Virus record (IMG/VR): IMGVR_UViG_3300028598_000008
Location: 1 to 24,381 of that record
Origin: a virus
Reading direction: 5' to 3' (one strand)
Length of the DNA stretch: 24,381 nucleotides
The notes beneath the pieces are model-generated. The model was given only the letters and a program-made list of their open reading frames with translations. It was not told where the DNA came from and ran no database searches. Numbering within the stretch: position 1 is the first letter of the stretch; each line of letters starts with the position of its first letter. The position numbers were made by a program, and so were the translations under genes. Of this stretch, positions 11,316 to 21,500 are shown in pieces.

Positions 11316-11334
11316 CCCCTAACGGGGTTTTTTT
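11316..11334 (+). terminator. Intrinsic terminator before the virion genes
   Basis: CCCC and GGGG form a short, GC-only stem around TAAC, followed by seven T (11328-11334). It may be lengthened by outer AAA-TTT pairing. It is weaker than the 5614 terminator, and a Q-like antiterminator might read through it to reach the terminase and portal genes. Confidence 0.55.
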
Positions 11335-11353
11335 ATGCCTAACAGGAAAGCCA

Positions 11354-11746
11354 ATGGAAAAAATTAACAGTACCCTCTATGCCAGTGCCGCCCGCACGGC
11401 GACCCCCACGGCGGAAAGTATTAGTCTGGTGGCCTATAACGGGCCGAGTCATCTCCACGGGATCAGGATCATCCATGTGGTTATTGATGTCACCGCCATT
11501 ACCTTAACCCCCAGTGTCGTGCCGACGATTGACTATTATGACGACACTTCGGGCAAGTGGTATAACGTGCTCACGGGAGCGGCCATTACCGCCACTGGGA
11601 CCACGGTGTTGAGGATTGGCGAGAGTATGCCCGCATCGGCCAATCTGATCGCCACCGATGCGGTGAGTGACAACGTAAGAGTCACGATGACCCACGGGGA
11701 TACGGATTCGATTACCTACAGTGTCGGGATCAACCTGTTCCGCTAA
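11354..11746 (+). CDS. Small beta-rich virion protein, 130 aa (decoration-like)
   Basis: A Thr/Ala/Val-rich beta protein with STLYASAARTATPTAESI at 6-23, then repeated strand pairs, ending TMTHGDTDSITYSVGINLFR. This layout is common among small uncharacterised phage structural proteins thought to decorate heads or fibres. I call it structural from composition and place, not from a family match. AGGAAAGC precedes the ATG. It ends in a TAATG overlap with the large terminase gene. Confidence 0.6.
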   Translation: MEKINSTLYASAARTATPTAESISLVAYNGPSHLHGIRIIHVVIDVTAITLTPSVVPTIDYYDDTSGKWYNVLTGAAITATGTTVLRIGESMPASANLIATDAVSDNVRVTMTHGDTDSITYSVGINLFR

Positions 11747-13176
11747 TGCCAAAGCTCACGGTTCCGCATAAGCTCGAACCCTTTTTAACCAAGCGCAAAC
11801 GCTTCAAGATCGCTTACGGTGGACGGGGAGGCACGAAGTCCCAGACCTTTGCGGATCTGCTCTTGTTTTTAGCCCAGACCCAGAATCACAAGGTGGGGTG
11901 TTTCAGAGAGATGCAGAACTCCATTGAAGACTCGGTGTACTCGCTGTTGAAAGACGAGATCACGAGGATGGAGCTGGAAGGGTTCACGGTCCAGAATAAT
12001 AATATCTTCCACCGGGACGGCGGCGAGTTTCGTTTTAAGGGTCTGGCAAGAAACCCCGATGCGATCAAGTCCATGCACGGTTTTTCCCGATTCTGGGTGG
12101 AGGAAGCCCAGAGTATTAGTGAGGAATCCTTACGTAAATTAACGCCAACCCTGCGAACGGATGACTCGGAAATCTGGTTTAGCCTGAATCCACAGAGTTC
12201 AGAGGACCCCATTTCCCGGCGATTCTTAAAACCCTTTGAGCGGGCTTTAGTGAGAGACGGGTACTACGAGGACGATCTTCATTTAATCATTAAAGTGAAT
12301 TACCTGGACAACCCGTGGTTTCCCATCACATTAGAACGGGAACGGCAGTGGGATTATGAGAATATCTCCCGAGCCGAATACAACCATATCTGGTTGGGGG
12401 ATTATAACGATTACGTCGAAAACGCCTTAATTCCGGCGGAGTGGTTCGATGCGGCGGTAGACGCCCATGAGAAATTAGGTTTCGAGCCGAGAGGGGCCAA
12501 GGTAGCCGCGCACGACCCCAGTGATTCCGGGGATGCGCGAGGGTATGCCCTACGCCACGGATCGGTCATTCTGGATGTGAGAGAGAACACCCGGGATGAT
12601 GTCAATGACGCCTGTGACTGGGCAATGGATTTAGCGATAAATGCCAATGCGGATTTATTCGTGTGGGATGGGGACGGTTTGGGAGTTACTCTAAAGCGCC
12701 AAATCGGGGAGTCCTTAAAGGATAAGAAAATCGACTATTTGATGTACCGTGGGTCTTCAAAAGTTGAACATCCCAAACGCTATTATGAACCTATCGGTCG
12801 GGAAGACTCGGATCAGAAGAAACAGAACAAAGACACCTTCAAAAACAAACGTGCCCAGTACCATGTGAAATTGCGAGATCGGTTCCACAATGCGTACCTG
12901 GCGGTGGAAAAAGACCAGTATATTGATCCTGATGAGATGATCTCCATCTCCTCCAAGATCGAGTGTTTAGATAAATTGAGATCCGAAATTTGTCGTATCC
13001 CCCTAAAACCCAATGGGGCGGGCCTCATTCAGATCATGAGCAAGATTGAAATGAAGAATAAGTACAATATTCTCTCACCCAATGTGGGGGAGTCGGTCAT
13101 GATGACCCTGGCTGAAAAGGCTAAGGATAACGACTTCATGCAACCGCTCCATGCCGAAAGGAAATACGTGGTTTGA
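11746..13176 (+). CDS. Terminase large subunit
   Basis: The 476-residue length and domain order fit PBSX/P22-type packaging motors. The ATPase has a Walker A GGRGGTKSQT (25-34), Walker B RFWVEEA (115-121) and a coupling motif SLNP (146-149). The nuclease domain has AHDPSDSGDA (255-264) with the first acidic residue and FVWDGDGLG (305-313) with the second; a later NKRAQYH (367-373) and SPNVGESVMMTLA (444-456) complete the expected layout. It translocates and cuts concatemeric DNA at the portal. Odd point: the Walker A has GTKS where most have GSGKS or GGGKS. The start is a TAATG overlap, and the stop shares bases with the TTG start of the portal gene. Confidence 0.92.
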   Translation: MPKLTVPHKLEPFLTKRKRFKIAYGGRGGTKSQTFADLLLFLAQTQNHKVGCFREMQNSIEDSVYSLLKDEITRMELEGFTVQNNNIFHRDGGEFRFKGLARNPDAIKSMHGFSRFWVEEAQSISEESLRKLTPTLRTDDSEIWFSLNPQSSEDPISRRFLKPFERALVRDGYYEDDLHLIIKVNYLDNPWFPITLERERQWDYENISRAEYNHIWLGDYNDYVENALIPAEWFDAAVDAHEKLGFEPRGAKVAAHDPSDSGDARGYALRHGSVILDVRENTRDDVNDACDWAMDLAINANADLFVWDGDGLGVTLKRQIGESLKDKKIDYLMYRGSSKVEHPKRYYEPIGREDSDQKKQNKDTFKNKRAQYHVKLRDRFHNAYLAVEKDQYIDPDEMISISSKIECLDKLRSEICRIPLKPNGAGLIQIMSKIEMKNKYNILSPNVGESVMMTLAEKAKDNDFMQPLHAERKYVV

Positions 13177-15506
13177 ACAACGAAACGCTCTTAAACATCA
13201 TCCGGGAGTACCGTAAAGACGCCCTGGGACCGGATTATAAAACGTTGACCTCTGAAAGAGCCGAGGCGATGGACCGCTATCACGGTCGCCCCTACGGGAA
13301 TGAGGAACCGAATCGATCTCAAATCGTGACCAAGGATCTCTCCGAAACAGTCGATTGGATCATGCCGTCTGTGATGCGTGTCTTCCTTCAATCCGGGGCT
13401 TTGGTCGAATTTACCCCCGTGGGTGATGATGATGAAGACAAGGCCCGCCAGGAAACGGCGGGGGTCAATCATGTAATGTTAAAAAAGAACGATGGGTTCT
13501 TCCTCCTCTATGACACGTTCAAAGATTCTCTGTTATTGAAGAACTGTTATGCGAAACACTGGCATGACGAGACGGAAAAGACGACAGAGAGAGAGTACAA
13601 AGACCTCCCCGAAGACGATTTAGTGCTTTTGGTCGAGCGGTTGAAGGAAAAATGGGACGATCTGGAAACCCTTTGGTCCGAGGAGGAGACAAGAAACGGC
13701 ATTAAATACACTTCCATGCGGGTGCGACTCACCCGAACGGAAAAATGTAACAAAATCGAAGCCGTCCCCCCTGAAGAAATTAGAATTTCCAATAAATGCC
13801 GGGGATCGGTGCAGGATTCCATCTTTACCGAGCACTTGCCGGTGAAAACCCGTTCCGATTTGATCGAAATGGGCATGGATAAAGACTGGGTGATGGATCT
13901 GAACGCCAAAGGGACCACGGAAACCCGCGAAGCCACGGCAAGAGACTCCATCTCTGACGAAAACGACGATCAACGCTCCCTTGATAAAGCAATGGAGGAG
14001 GTCGAATACGGCGAAATCTACATCAAAGTCGATTATGACGACGATGGGATCGCAGAACTGCGAAAAGTCTACGTGGTGGACGAGAAGATCCCCGAAGGGG
14101 AGGAATGGAATCAGCCGATTGAAACCGTGGAGATCACCGGCGGGGTTACTAAAAGGGTCCCGCACCGTCATTTAGGGGAATCTTTGAATGACGAACTGGA
14201 TGACCTCGCCTTAATCCACACCACCCTGATGCGCCAGTTGTTAAATAACGTGTACAACACCGTCAACACGGAGTACATGATCAACGAACGGGCCAATCTG
14301 GACGACTTCTTGATCTCGGCCGATGCGGGAGTGAAACGCATTGAAGGGGATGAACCGGTACAAAACGCCGTGGCTCCCGTCCCGTCTCAACCCATATTAG
14401 ACCAACTGATCCCTGCGATTGACCTAATCAACACCAACAAAGAGTCTCGAACAGGGGTCAATGAAGCCAATACCGGTGTTGACCCGAACGCGCTACGAGA
14501 AACGTCCCGTGGAGCCTACATGGAAAATTTGAACAGAGCCTCCCAAAAGGTCGAAATGTTCATCCGTGTCTACGCGGAGAGCTTTTTGAAAGAAGCCTCC
14601 TTACGAATCCATGAATTGATGATCAAATACCCCGATAAGGAACTGATGATCAAGTTGAATGGGCAGTACGTCCAGATCGACCCGGAAGAATGGGAAGATC
14701 GGGATGATCTCACGATCAAAGTGGGTCTGGGAACGGGTTCGAGCGAAGAAAAACTCATGAAGCTTGAGTTGCTTCAACGGATGCAGAAAGAAATCGTGGA
14801 TATGGGTCTGGTGGGTCCGGATGAGTCCTACGCTTTATTTGAAGACATGGCCCGGGAATTGGGAGCTAATGCAGTAGAGAAATACGCCATCAATCCTCAA
14901 AGTCCCGAGTTCAAGGAAAACAAACAATACATCCAGGGTCTTGCGGCTCAACAGCAGGGTCAACAGAACCCCTTGGCCGAAGCCGAGCAGATCAAGGCCG
15001 AAGCGCAGATCATGGTCAAGCGGGCCGAATTTGAATTGCGCGAAAAAGAACAGCAGACCGATGCCTTGTTACAGCATCAGAAACAGGAAGCCGACCAGGC
15101 CCTCAAGTCCCAGGACTTGTTGATCAAAGAACGTGAGTTGGTGTTGAAAGAGCAAGAGATTTTACTGAAAGAGAAAGAGATCGCGGCCAAGTTGGAACAA
15201 GCCCGGTACAAGACCGATCTGGAGTTCTCCGCCAAGATGGCAACCGAACGGATGAAACAAGGGGCCTCGTTAGAGGAAGCCCTGTCTGCGGCCGTACCTG
15301 AAATCGCAAGACAGAATGACGAAGTGATGACCTCTATTGTGAACAGCATGTTGGACAACATGAATATCATGCGGAAAGAGGATCAGGCCAACTTCTCCGT
15401 GATTACACAAGATTTCAACAGTCAGTTGGCGGAAGTCGTGGGGCAAATGAACAAACCCAAGAAAGTCATCTATGACGAGAACGACAACCCGATAGGGGTT
15501 GAATAA
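13173..15506 (+). CDS. Portal protein
   Basis: A 777-residue protein directly after the large terminase. Early segments NRSQIVTKDLSETVDWIMPSV (about 46-66) and ETAGVNHVMLKKNDGFFLLYDTFKDSLLLKN (about 95-125) match my memory of SU10-like/podoviral portal families. A middle region with PEEIRISNKCRG (about 201) and KTRSDLIEMG (about 227) continues that family's pattern. Residues about 590-690 form a long Glu/Gln/Lys coiled coil, an extended C-terminal barrel or tail seen in some portals. Portals form the ring at the unique head vertex. The start is a TTG at 13173 whose TTGA overlaps the terminase stop; AAGGA lies 10 bases upstream. No good ATG occurs nearby. Confidence 0.85.
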   Translation: MNNETLLNIIREYRKDALGPDYKTLTSERAEAMDRYHGRPYGNEEPNRSQIVTKDLSETVDWIMPSVMRVFLQSGALVEFTPVGDDDEDKARQETAGVNHVMLKKNDGFFLLYDTFKDSLLLKNCYAKHWHDETEKTTEREYKDLPEDDLVLLVERLKEKWDDLETLWSEEETRNGIKYTSMRVRLTRTEKCNKIEAVPPEEIRISNKCRGSVQDSIFTEHLPVKTRSDLIEMGMDKDWVMDLNAKGTTETREATARDSISDENDDQRSLDKAMEEVEYGEIYIKVDYDDDGIAELRKVYVVDEKIPEGEEWNQPIETVEITGGVTKRVPHRHLGESLNDELDDLALIHTTLMRQLLNNVYNTVNTEYMINERANLDDFLISADAGVKRIEGDEPVQNAVAPVPSQPILDQLIPAIDLINTNKESRTGVNEANTGVDPNALRETSRGAYMENLNRASQKVEMFIRVYAESFLKEASLRIHELMIKYPDKELMIKLNGQYVQIDPEEWEDRDDLTIKVGLGTGSSEEKLMKLELLQRMQKEIVDMGLVGPDESYALFEDMARELGANAVEKYAINPQSPEFKENKQYIQGLAAQQQGQQNPLAEAEQIKAEAQIMVKRAEFELREKEQQTDALLQHQKQEADQALKSQDLLIKERELVLKEQEILLKEKEIAAKLEQARYKTDLEFSAKMATERMKQGASLEEALSAAVPEIARQNDEVMTSIVNSMLDNMNIMRKEDQANFSVITQDFNSQLAEVVGQMNKPKKVIYDENDNPIGVE

Positions 15507-15508
15507 TT

Positions 15509-15522
15509 GATCCTTCGGGATC
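15509..15522. repeat. C(UUCG)G tetraloop hairpin after the portal gene
   Basis: GATCC and GGATC close a TTCG loop, a very stable RNA tetraloop. No T-run follows, so it is not a terminator. It begins two bases after the portal stop and may act as an RNA stability or processing element that sets the balance between portal and downstream genes. Confidence 0.5.
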
Positions 15523-15575
15523 GGTTGGGCGGGACGGCAGGATGCTGACGGGAACGTAAACCATAAGGAGAAGAT

Positions 15576-15674
15576 ATGAAACTCAAGGAAGGCGATCAAG
15601 TCCCTAAGATGAAACTCAAGGACTTCCAGAAACAGCAGGAGAAGCGCCGAGAGACTGAGCGGAGGGGCAAATAA
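15576..15674 (+). CDS. Charged small protein, 32 aa
   Basis: A 32-codon frame (MKLKEGDQVPKMKLKDFQKQQ...) with a near-ideal ribosome site, AAGGAGAAGAT before the ATG. It ends in a TAATG overlap with the next gene. MKLK-E/D occurs twice, 11 codons apart, from a 14-base direct repeat. It may be a small virion or leader peptide; nothing further can be said. Confidence 0.55.
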   Translation: MKLKEGDQVPKMKLKDFQKQQEKRRETERRGK

Positions 15675-16273
15675 TGGCTACCGCCGTACTCAGACAAGGC
15701 GAATTTATCGACCAGTACAAGATTGACGATCCGGGCAATGCCTCGGGATTCGACAATAATCTGTTCTTTATTTCCTTTCAGGTTCAGGAAGTGGTGAGAC
15801 AGACCAGTTCGGTCAACTTTCACACCTTCAAAGAAGACCTCCTGTGTTGGGATAATTCAGAAGAACCCACTTGTCCCTGTGATTCAGACGGTCAGGGGGG
15901 TCAATTATCCGCTGGATTGTGTTTTCTCGATTCCATCATGCTCGCAGGTGGCGTGACGGTGGGCGCAGATCTCACCGTTGCCGCTGAGGAAATGGTCTAT
16001 CTCGCCTTCTGGCATGAGTATCGAACTCAGAACCAGATGCAAATCATGTTAGACCAGATGACCGTGGAAGGCTTGAACGACCTCCAGAAAGTCCGTGGGA
16101 TGAAATTTGCCTACATGAGTCAGGGGGTTGATATCACCACCGCCAACAGTATTGCCCAGGCGTGGGTGAACACCGCGACTCTGCCGGTTTACACCGATTA
16201 TGGACTCACGCGCATTCCACAACATGACATCCGTTTACTGAAACTGTTTGGGCATACCGGCTGGTTTAGTTAA
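15674..16273 (+). CDS. Hypothetical virion-module protein, 199 aa
   Basis: A 199-residue protein between the portal and the large appendage genes. It has a Cys-rich loop (LLCWDNSEEPTCPCD, about residues 56-70), a Gly/Ala patch (LAGGVTVGADLTVAAEE), a helical C-terminal half (MQIMLDQMTVEGL), and ends RLLKLFGHTGWFS. No family recognised. Position suggests a connector or head-completion role, but the sequence itself does not show it. TAATG overlaps on both sides couple it to its neighbours. Confidence 0.65.
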   Translation: MATAVLRQGEFIDQYKIDDPGNASGFDNNLFFISFQVQEVVRQTSSVNFHTFKEDLLCWDNSEEPTCPCDSDGQGGQLSAGLCFLDSIMLAGGVTVGADLTVAAEEMVYLAFWHEYRTQNQMQIMLDQMTVEGLNDLQKVRGMKFAYMSQGVDITTANSIAQAWVNTATLPVYTDYGLTRIPQHDIRLLKLFGHTGWFS

Positions 16274-18498
16274 TGGCAATCACGTATTCCGCAGGTACGG
16301 GGACGACAATCACGACTCATGCGATGAATGAGACGTGTATTAACCAGACGGACCAGACTAACAACAATACGATTATCGTCTCAGATGACCTTTCCACAGC
16401 GGGGAACGGTCAGATCGGAGATGGCTCCAACGGCATTGGCAACAGTTATGTCGGGCGTTTAATCATTGTGGATCTGGGGCTTTCTACCGAACAAAGACGG
16501 TTCTGTATCGCAGAAACCGACCTGGCCGGTGGCGGCACGGTGGTCAATTCCTTTCGTCTGACCGTCCATGAGGATTGGGATACCAACCCCGTTGTGACGA
16601 CGGATACGGTGCATGTCCCTTATGAGGCCGCTGACATTGAAGATGGCGGGGTCAGTTCAGGGGTAGGCTATACCACCCGAACCGGAATTTTTACCTTTTC
16701 CAATGATTTAACCATCGCTAGTACGGGCGGATTACAAATTGCCAGCGGGACAGGCTGGGAGCTGGATGAAACCGGCACGAATATCACCTTATTCCATCAA
16801 TCTGGAGGTTATTTCTACTCCGGCTTTGAAAGTGGCGGGAAATACATCAATGGTGGGCAGATCCTCTCGGTGAATAACGGCACCGGGGAACCCGCGATCC
16901 AGCGTCAGAGCGGATCATTAGGCTATGTCTATGATTGCTTATTCTGGGCGCAATTGGTGGACATGCAGTACGAACACGCCAACGGCGCGGGATTAGAGTA
17001 TTACGGGACTAAATGGCTTAACCAGACGGATGAGTTACATTTGTTTGATGCCACGGTGGTGGATTGTGCCGCGATTGGTAAAGGCGCAACCACTTCGATT
17101 ATCCGGGTGGATGCCGGGACCGTGTGTAACGGATTTGCCGTGTCTACCGTGGATACTTTGGAAACGACTTCAGGCGATACGACCACCGAAACGATCACCT
17201 TAACGGATGTGACGTTTACCGATGTCACCGACTTGATCACATTGGTTAATAATAAAACCTGGGATATGATCGACCCGTCATGGACCGCCACGACATCCTC
17301 GGACTTTAATGATTCAGCGGTCACAGGTACAGCGGCGATCAATGATCGAACCTCTGTGACTGCAACGGTACAGACCGCCGCAGGAACCGCGCTACAAGAT
17401 GCTTTGGTCAATGTGTATGAAAATACCCAGACTGCCGATTTAGTTTTAGAACTCACGACAGACGCCAATGGGGAGGCGAGCGATTCTTTTCTCTACTTAG
17501 CGCATAGTTGGACCACCGGCACGGGATCGACCACGACCTATGGAGGCCACGCTCTACAGTGTGGCAAGTGGCTCTATTTACCTCTGGTCTTCAGTCAGAG
17601 CACCACAGATAAGTTCGATGGGGTGATCACCCTTTCACCGGATAACAACATTGTCCAAACCACGCAAGCCACGGCCTTAACGGATGGATCGGGGATCACC
17701 TGGTCAGAACCGACCAACCCGACAGAGTTGGTTGATTTTACCTCCGGCTCAGGCACTCTAGCAGTCGGGATGATCTTAACTTTCACGCCCTCTGGAGCGG
17801 TGGGAACACTGAGAGAATCGGCTTCCGGTGACTCCACCGCAGGCGAGTTGTATCTGGATACCCGTACTTCCACGGCGATTGCCAATGGAGATACGTTCTC
17901 TCGTACTGGTGGGACGGCAGGCACGTTCTCCGGGACGTACACGAATGATACGAAGCAACCGTTCAGTATCTCGATCAATGGAAATTCAAAGAGTTTACAA
18001 GTTGAATACGATTACCTCGCGGCCAAACAGACCGAGACTACGTTATCAGCCGATGGTGAGTTGATATGGGAGTGGTGCCGTTCCGCTGAAACCCAGCCAC
18101 TTTACGCCACGGGTTCGAGTTTCTACACTGAACAGAGTAACAGTAAAGGGATCTACATCTATGGTCGGGGCGCAGGAACGATTGATTACCTGACCGATGA
18201 TTCCGGTACGACTTGGGTGCCGCCCACCTCCACCACCTTTCAGGTGACAGTGAAAAACGGCACCACAGCCTTAGAAGGCGTGGCAGTCAGGTTTGAGGAA
18301 ACGGACGGAACAGACATTACGGACGGCACAACGAACAGCAGCGGGGTATTCAGTTACGCGGATACCCTGGGTAACAGGACGATTAACTGTGTGGTCAGAA
18401 AGAAAGGCTACAAGTATCAAGAATTCAATATTGTGGTAACAGGCGATTTCGATATTCCGGTTTCTTTTATTAGAGATCCTTCAGTGAACATACCATGA
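16273..18498 (+). CDS. Large beta-rich virion protein, 741 aa (fibre/appendage type)
   Basis: A Thr/Ser/Gly-rich beta protein. The N-terminal 330 residues include repeated short turns that could be a beta-helix. Two carboxypeptidase-regulatory-like/Ig-type domains are visible: about 360-406 (TSVTATVQTAAGTALQDALVNVYE...TDANGEASDSF) and about 656-720 (FQVTVKNGTTALEGVAVRFEE...NSSGVFSYAD). Around 490-560 are 'G-LAVGMILTF' and 'TAIANGDTFSR' strand repeats. It ends IRDPSVNIP, almost the same ending as the next large protein. Such proteins are usually virion spikes, fibres or head fibres. No enzymatic motif is seen. TAATG start coupling. Confidence 0.7.
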   Translation: MAITYSAGTGTTITTHAMNETCINQTDQTNNNTIIVSDDLSTAGNGQIGDGSNGIGNSYVGRLIIVDLGLSTEQRRFCIAETDLAGGGTVVNSFRLTVHEDWDTNPVVTTDTVHVPYEAADIEDGGVSSGVGYTTRTGIFTFSNDLTIASTGGLQIASGTGWELDETGTNITLFHQSGGYFYSGFESGGKYINGGQILSVNNGTGEPAIQRQSGSLGYVYDCLFWAQLVDMQYEHANGAGLEYYGTKWLNQTDELHLFDATVVDCAAIGKGATTSIIRVDAGTVCNGFAVSTVDTLETTSGDTTTETITLTDVTFTDVTDLITLVNNKTWDMIDPSWTATTSSDFNDSAVTGTAAINDRTSVTATVQTAAGTALQDALVNVYENTQTADLVLELTTDANGEASDSFLYLAHSWTTGTGSTTTYGGHALQCGKWLYLPLVFSQSTTDKFDGVITLSPDNNIVQTTQATALTDGSGITWSEPTNPTELVDFTSGSGTLAVGMILTFTPSGAVGTLRESASGDSTAGELYLDTRTSTAIANGDTFSRTGGTAGTFSGTYTNDTKQPFSISINGNSKSLQVEYDYLAAKQTETTLSADGELIWEWCRSAETQPLYATGSSFYTEQSNSKGIYIYGRGAGTIDYLTDDSGTTWVPPTSTTFQVTVKNGTTALEGVAVRFEETDGTDITDGTTNSSGVFSYADTLGNRTINCVVRKKGYKYQEFNIVVTGDFDIPVSFIRDPSVNIP

Positions 18499-18508
18499 GG
18501 ACGGCACG

Positions 18509-21500
18509 ATGGCGGTTACAGACGACTGGCAATTAGACTACACGGGCGCAAGTTCCGGTGGTGTGCCGGTATTACAACATATCGACGGGCGCGTTAATTA
18601 CGACACCTTGACGGGGAATGCGCCGTCGCTGGGGGATTACATTATCTTCAGTAACTCCGGCGTGACCGCCAAAGTCATCGGCGGCGACGATCTGGGGGGA
18701 ACCACTGCCACGGGCTACCTGGATTTAACCAATGTCACCGGGTTAATCGAAGACAACGACCCCTTCGAGGTTTTATCCACATTAGGATTCGATACCGTCA
18801 CCAATGGCGGGTTCGTCATTGGCGACACGATTACCGGCCCCACCACTGAATCCATCACGGTCAGAGCGGTTGAATACAACATGACCACCACGCAGGGCGC
18901 GGGGACGATCTACGGGGATACGGTCACAGCCGGATTTTTGAATAACGATGCCCTGAGTAATGATGGTGGTACGACTACCGTTTCTCTCGCCACCGGCGCG
19001 GAAACCGACAATTCCGGTGTGGTCACAACAGGCCAGACCGCAGGACAGCTTTCTCCTCCCGGTACGGCTAACACCAACAACGCAGCGATCATTCATTATG
19101 ACGCAGGCTCTATCGACATCCCGCATGAGGCGGCCCTGGCTGACGCAGTTACAGGCGCGACAGGTAAAGCCCAACGGTTATACGGGGACACCACCACCGG
19201 CTCGATTTACATTGTTAACTCCGATACTACCGGGGGGTCATGGACGGACAACAATACACTCAATATTGAGGATTGTGTTCAATACGACACCCTTGTTTCG
19301 GGTAAGGTCTGGGCGATTGGCGACGTACTGAAAGGCGTGACCTCATTGGTTGAGGCGCGGGTGATCGGGATCATTGTCGATACTTCGACTACGGGTAAGT
19401 TGATTCTCGCAGGCTCACCGGGTACGTTCACCAACCTTGAGAACCTGGATCGCCTCCTGGCCGATGATACCTATGAAAATGTGGCGCGAGTGGCTAACCT
19501 GACCTCAATTCTCGCCGCCGCGACCTTAAATATTCCCGCCGCCACGCCGATCATCACGACCCAACGCGCCAGTGAAGGCGGGATTTACGGCTCCGGCTCA
19601 CTCAATATTGTCCGTGACTGGGTGGAAATGTACTCCTACGTAAAAGGGGTAATGGACGACACCCTCCAACTGGATGACAAACAATCCCTCGATGGCCAGG
19701 TTAAGGACGTGGCTTACACCGTGCTTGATCCGTGGAAAATCCCTCACCTGTCACAACGCTCACTCATGAATGGTGGCTCGCAGGATGAGGCCGGGAATAA
19801 CATTTTCGTCAACATCCAGTCAGCAGGCTCCATGTACGGTGTGGGGAATCACGGATTCATCACGGATGCCACGAATCCCACCCCGCAGCCGGATTTGTAC
19901 ATCGAGCAGGACGACACGGTTATTCCGCAGTATTGGTTGAAAGGGCACATTAATACGCTGGTATTAAAGAAAACCAACCGCGATCCACAGTACATCGACG
20001 GCACGGTAGATGGATTGGGGCAGCTCATTGATAACGGTGACATTGCGGTCCATAGCCGGGAATATTTAAGAACCTACGCCTCAGCAGACAACGCCACGGT
20101 AAATGCTACAGTCGCCCCGGTGTTCTTGCAGACCATTGATGACTCCGGCAATAGCACAGGCCAGTATCGGTTTGCGTACACCACCGGATCGGGTTCGTTT
20201 ACCGAGGGCGAGGAAATCACCACCGGATCGGGCAACACCCAGAAAGTCGGGATTGTCACCGCTGACTCCGGCACCACCACGGGTAACGTGGATTATGTGC
20301 TGAAAACCGGGACCGATTTTGTTGCTACGGATGTGATTGTCGGGGAAGTCTCGGGTAAAAATGCTACCTTAACCGGCACTGTCACTAACCTAGTCGCCGG
20401 TTACGGCACGGACGTTAAGGTGATGACGGTTCAACGCCGCTTCACGGGCGGGTCCACGACTGTCGCCACTTACATCCTGGGTGAGCTTATTACCCAGACC
20501 GGCACCAATGCGACGGGTTACTTCATGGAGGATGACGGGGGCACGATTTATATTGAAGAAGAAGACATCTCGACCCCGTTTAACGGGACAGGGCTTCTGA
20601 CTGGTGGGACCTCGGGGGCACTCAATACCCCAACCGCCACCGCGACCTTCTCCACTGTACCTAAAGATATTGGCGATGGGGTGGATAATGATTATGTGGC
20701 CGCTGCTACCGCGAACCTGACCAACGGCTCTGCCCAGACCACCACTGTATGTTATGAGTGGACGAAGTTTCTGGACAGAAAAGAATCCACCATTGGTATT
20801 GCGGGGATTGGATCGGGAACGGCAGACGTTGAAGGCCGGTTCTTCCGCAAGTTCAAATCCACCTACGGGACGGCGAACAACTGTCCTCACGGATCGTTTG
20901 CTTCACCTAAAATCTTTGCCGCACAAGGCTTGTTCTGGGAGAAAGGCACTCTCGCACCGGCCAACCTGCAAGACATTCAGCTCATTGATGATGCAGGGGT
21001 AACGGAAGATCCACCTAACGTACAGCCTATTTCCATGACGGGGTTAAGTGCAGGCATGGGCGCAGGTCTGTTCAGGGCAACCGGCGCAGCAGGCGGCGGA
21101 TCGTTGGATATTCTCTCAACTGAATTTACCATTGCAGCGGGGAATCTCGCCGCTAATACGACAATCGTGTTGGCCGCAGGCACCCGATCCGTCAGCCCGA
21201 CACCGCAAGACGTTCCCGACTCCGGGGTGTTGAAGTGTGAAGATCCGAACCTGGCGGCAAGTTTCCTGAGTTTCCCGTATAGCTCAGTGGACCGATCTAC
21301 TAATACTTACACCTTAACCTCGGGGACCATTGGAGACGTGACTGGCGCTACGGCATTAACCTCAACCGAAGATGCGTTTGTGGCCTTTAACCTGGAAGTC
21401 GCGGCAGGCAGCAGCGTTTCAAACTCTGTCGAGTACGTCTCTGACTTCCCGATTGTGGGCATTGCCCGTATCAAAGGGAAAAAAGCGGATTCGTTCTCGG

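Noticed and set aside
13547-14171. Long minus-strand frames opposite the portal gene (134 and 183 codons)
   Set aside because: They are shadows of the portal coding strand, with no ribosome site or family features.
20390-20890. A 166-codon minus-strand frame opposite the 1020-residue gene
   Set aside because: Shadow frame; it has no start signals and no recognisable motif.
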